Shown here: one piece after another, positions 61,186-64,000 of the stretch | Layout: each line of letters begins with the position of its first letter | Numbering within the stretch: the stretch's first letter is position 1 | Source: an uncultured Gemmatimonadota bacterium | GTDB taxonomy: Bacteria; Gemmatimonadota; Gemmatimonadetes; Gemmatimonadales; Gemmatimonadaceae | DNA: 64,000 nt | Direction: 5' to 3' | NCBI GenBank assembly: GCA_902826615.1 | Contig: CADEFN010000003.1 | Coordinates: 329,123 to 393,122 of the forward strand | Position numbers and translations under genes: made by a program | Notes under the pieces: generated by a model | Databases searched by the model: none | What the model was told of the DNA's origin: nothing | What the model saw: the letters and a program-made list of their open reading frames with translations, nothing else

Positions 61186-64000
61186 CTAGGAGATTATCCC
61201 GCGCCGAACGAGGATGGCCTGGAAGCGCTCCACCGCACGTTGCAACTCCACACGCAGCTCACCGACCAGTTCCAGCTGCGCTCGCGTCGGCGCCTTGTTG
61301 GGCCCATCGATCCCGCTGAAGATCGCCCCCAGGCGCTCCACCAGTCGTGGCCCCTCCGTCCACGCGCGGGTGCCCTGCGGTATGGCCACAGCAGCGAGAG
61401 CCGAGTCGACCGCCGCAATCTCGGTGTCGAGTTGCTGCAGGGTGGTGGTGCGGGTTGCGGCGGGGAGTGACTGCGCGAGTGTCTTTTGCGCGACGAGCTG
61501 CGCGCGATGCCGGTCGACAGCCTTGAGCGTATCGTTGAGCTGCGAACGCAGCTCTCGCACCTGCAGCGCCGATTCGAACTGCTGCGTCAGGTCGGCGAGA
61601 GTGGCAGTGGCTTCGGGGTCGAGCTTCACCTCCACTGGTTGTTCGTATCGCTGCGAACCGACCGTGAGACGCACGGTGTAGCGACCGGGAAGCGCCTGCG
61701 GCCCGCGGACCTGCCCGGCAAAGAACCCTTCGTCACCGGCGACCGAGGAGTCGCGTCGTGCTCGTGGCGGGTCGTAGTTGAGGTCCCAGGCCACTCGATT
61801 GAGCCCCGCGTTGCGCGAGGGGCGGCGAATCTCGCGGATCACTGCCCCACTCGCGTTGAGCACCTCGAGCTTCACCACCGCCGAGCTGTCCGGCTTCTCC
61901 CGCAGATAGTATGTCAGCAGCGCGCCATAGGCCGGGTTCGGTCCGGCAAAGGGTTTGTTGCCGATCATGAAGCGGGTTTCCTTGATGGAGTAGCGCCAGG
62001 CCGGCATGGGCTGAAAGAGATGTGCTGCCGACGCCCGGATGGTGGCATCCAGCGACTGCAGTGGTGTGGCGTCATCGAGCACCCACATGGCGCGACCATG
62101 GGTGCCGACGATGAGATCGTTCGTCACGGGATGAACGAGGATGTCGTGGACAGCGACCACCGGCAGGTTCCGGAGGTGGCGCTTTGTCCACGTCCGCCCG
62201 GCATCCGTGGACACGAAGAGCCCGATTTCGGTGCCGGCATAGAGCAACTGGGGGTTGCGTGGGTCCTCTCGCACGACCCAGACATGTGCGCCGTTAGGCA
62301 TGGCCGCACCCATCTCCGTCCAGGTCCGGCCGAAGTCCGTGGTCTTGTAGATGTGGGCGCGGAAGTCGTCGAACATGTGCCGGTCGTACGCCACGTACGC
62401 CGTACCGGCTGCGGCACGCGACGGCTCCACATGCGAAACAGGCGAGAACCGCGGCACCGCTGGGCCGCCTGTTGTGAGATTGGACCAGGTCTTGCCGCCG
62501 TCCCGCGAGAGCTGGAGGTTGCCGTCATCCGTTCCGGCCCACAACACCCCGGCCTGTGCCGGCGACTCTGCGAACGAGATCACGGTGCCATGGTATTCAG
62601 CGGTGGTGTTCTCCTTCCAGACTGGACCACCGGCGTTTTTCAGTTTCTCCGGATTGTTGGTCGAAAGGTCCGGGGAGATCTGCTCCCAGGCGCCAGCGCC
62701 AAAGTCCGTGGTCTTGAACACCACATTCCCGGCGAAGTACACCACCTTGCCGTCGTGGGGTGACTGGATGACAGGTGCATTCCAGTTGAAGCGGTACTTG
62801 AGATCGCCAACGGGCCCGCCATCGTTACGCCGCGGCTGCGGTGAGGCATCGAACTGTTCGCGGGTGCGCATGTTGGTGCGCGACAGCATCCCGCCTTGTG
62901 CCTCGGAGAGAAAGACATCCGGGTCATCGGGATGGGCGGCGATCTGAAAGCCATCGCCAAACGACACCATGCGCCAATCGTCGTTCTGGATGCCAAAGGG
63001 CTCCCGCGTGCGCACCGGCCCCGTCCACGATCCGTTGTCCTGCAGTCCGCCGCCGACCTTGTAGAATGGCGCACGACGGTCCGCGTAGATCGCGTAGAAC
63101 TGCGCCAGTGGCACGTTGTGGATGGATTCCCACGTCTCTCCACGGTCGTACGATACCGCCGTTCCTCCGTCCTGACCCTGCCAGATGCGCGAGGGATTGA
63201 TGGGGTCGATCCATAACGAGTGGAAGTCCACGTGCGTGCTACCGGTGATGTTGCGGAAGGTGCGCCCCCCGTCGATCGACACATGGAGCGATGAGCTGAC
63301 CGCATACACGCGGTTCTCGTCTTTCGGATCGACACGCAGCTGGGTGTAGTAGAACCCGCGATTCACCAGGTTCTGGTCGCGGGACATGACGCTGAAGGTC
63401 TCGCCCTTGTCGCTCGACCGAAACATGATGCCACCATTCGATTCGGCGATCACGTACACCACATCGGGATTGCTCGGCGCCACCTTCACACCGATGCGGC
63501 CCACAAGACTGGGGAGCCCATTGGTCAGTTTGCGCCATGTCTTGCCACCATCCACCGACTTGAACACGCCGCCCTGCTCCGACCCACTCCAGAACGTCCA
63601 TGGTTTCCGCTCGAAGCGCCACATGGCGGCATAGACGATGTTGGGGTTGGCGGGATCGATGTCCATGTCCGCCACACCATGCTGATCGTCGACATACAAC
63701 ACACGTTCCCAGGTATCTCCTCCATTGTCGCTTCGATACACCCCGCGTTCGGGGTGAGGCCCGTAGGAATGGCCGAGCACGCCGACAAACACCTGCTGCG
63801 TGTTTCGCGGGTTCACCAGCACACGGGTGATCCGTTCGCTGCTGGCAAGGCCGAGGTGACGCCAGGTACTGCCGCCATCGGTGCTTTTGTACATGCCATT
63901 GCCGAACGACACGGAGTTGCGCGGTGCGCCTTCGCCCGTGCCCACATAGATCACCTCGGGGTTCCCCGGTTCCAGCGCCACATCACCCATGGATGCCACA
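61186..64000 (-). CDS. very large VPS10/BNR-repeat propeller protein (5' end outside window)
   Basis: More than 930 residues are visible; the start lies beyond the right edge. Asp-box repeats run from the edge (GMYKSTDGGSTW, GVYRSDNGGDTW, GVFKSVDGGKTW, MFRSSDKGETF, QLSRDGGKTW, IYKTTDFGRTW, LFVSTDAGRTW). The Ig-like region has GRYTVRLTVGSQRYEQPVEVKLDPEA, and the helical C-terminus ends FQAILVRRGIIS. Domain order matches the protein at 19850-23068, so the two are paralogues. Function is unknown; often annotated as glycosyl hydrolase without evidence for catalysis. Confidence 0.88.
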   Translation of the reverse strand, partial: VASMGDVALEPGNPEVIYVGTGEGAPRNSVSFGNGMYKSTDGGSTWRHLGLASSERITRVLVNPRNTQQVFVGVLGHSYGPHPERGVYRSDNGGDTWERVLYVDDQHGVADMDIDPANPNIVYAAMWRFERKPWTFWSGSEQGGVFKSVDGGKTWRKLTNGLPSLVGRIGVKVAPSNPDVVYVIAESNGGIMFRSSDKGETFSVMSRDQNLVNRGFYYTQLRVDPKDENRVYAVSSSLHVSIDGGRTFRNITGSTHVDFHSLWIDPINPSRIWQGQDGGTAVSYDRGETWESIHNVPLAQFYAIYADRRAPFYKVGGGLQDNGSWTGPVRTREPFGIQNDDWRMVSFGDGFQIAAHPDDPDVFLSEAQGGMLSRTNMRTREQFDASPQPRRNDGGPVGDLKYRFNWNAPVIQSPHDGKVVYFAGNVVFKTTDFGAGAWEQISPDLSTNNPEKLKNAGGPVWKENTTAEYHGTVISFAESPAQAGVLWAGTDDGNLQLSRDGGKTWSNLTTGGPAVPRFSPVSHVEPSRAAAGTAYVAYDRHMFDDFRAHIYKTTDFGRTWTEMGAAMPNGAHVWVVREDPRNPQLLYAGTEIGLFVSTDAGRTWTKRHLRNLPVVAVHDILVHPVTNDLIVGTHGRAMWVLDDATPLQSLDATIRASAAHLFQPMPAWRYSIKETRFMIGNKPFAGPNPAYGALLTYYLREKPDSSAVVKLEVLNASGAVIREIRRPSRNAGLNRVAWDLNYDPPRARRDSSVAGDEGFFAGQVRGPQALPGRYTVRLTVGSQRYEQPVEVKLDPEATATLADLTQQFESALQVRELRSQLNDTLKAVDRHRAQLVAQKTLAQSLPAATRTTTLQQLDTEIAAVDSALAAVAIPQGTRAWTEGPRLVERLGAIFSGIDGPNKAPTRAQLELVGELRVELQRAVERFQAILVRRGIIS

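Overview
The window is high-GC bacterial DNA with dense, mostly short-spaced genes on both strands. The gene mix is most like Gemmatimonadota: secreted S9 peptidases, very long VPS10/BNR propeller proteins, a DUF1592 cytochrome-like protein, PadR plus orphan FtsX-type permease pairs, a membrane-tailed Ser/Thr kinase and a PEP-CTERM protein. The phylum is inferred from this mix and not from a marker gene.

Layout. 1-8657: exported proteins (DUF1592 cytochrome-like, small secreted proteins, a lipoprotein alpha-amylase, an S9 peptidase, a metallophosphoesterase). 8820-11545: two integron-type gene cassettes on the minus strand with attC sites and no integrase in view. One attC is split by an IS110/IS1111-family element. 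11709-13257: divergent WYL regulator and VOC protein. 13613-15838: cysDN sulfate activation. 16819-19636: MFS transporter, DeoR regulator and HAD phosphatase around a phased operator. 19850-23068: a giant VPS10/BNR protein. 23073-27929: sarcosine oxidase operon soxBDAG (minus strand), followed by tRNA-Gly, an S9 peptidase and a PEP-CTERM protein. 31005-37627: GntR-ABC operon with two unfamiliar membrane-anchored proteins and an FtsX permease. 37713-44097: kinase, GNAT, methyltransferase, PadR and permease. 44149-45094: seven tRNA genes, then efp. 45941-50047: tesA divergent from ybbA-ybbP. 50110-57993: secreted metalloprotease, propeller lipoprotein, outer-membrane protein, SIMPL protein, D-aminoacylase-like amidohydrolase and a PLP gamma-synthase. 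58100-61167: second PadR-permease pair. 61186-end: a second VPS10/BNR protein, cut by the window edge.

The most interesting region is 8820-11071. It contains an integrase-less cassette cluster with two foldable attC sites and an IS110/IS1111-family element lying exactly where the second attC should end. The element has a long non-coding right end, where guide (bridge/seek) RNAs of the IS1111 group lie. Across the whole window the octamer CGTTAGGC is strongly over-represented, mostly as a Leu-Gly TTA-GGC codon pair. Its core equals the attC core box. Regulatory DNA is unusually readable: perfect palindromes sit before both PadR genes, and five TGCAC half-sites at exact 10-bp spacing sit before the DeoR gene.
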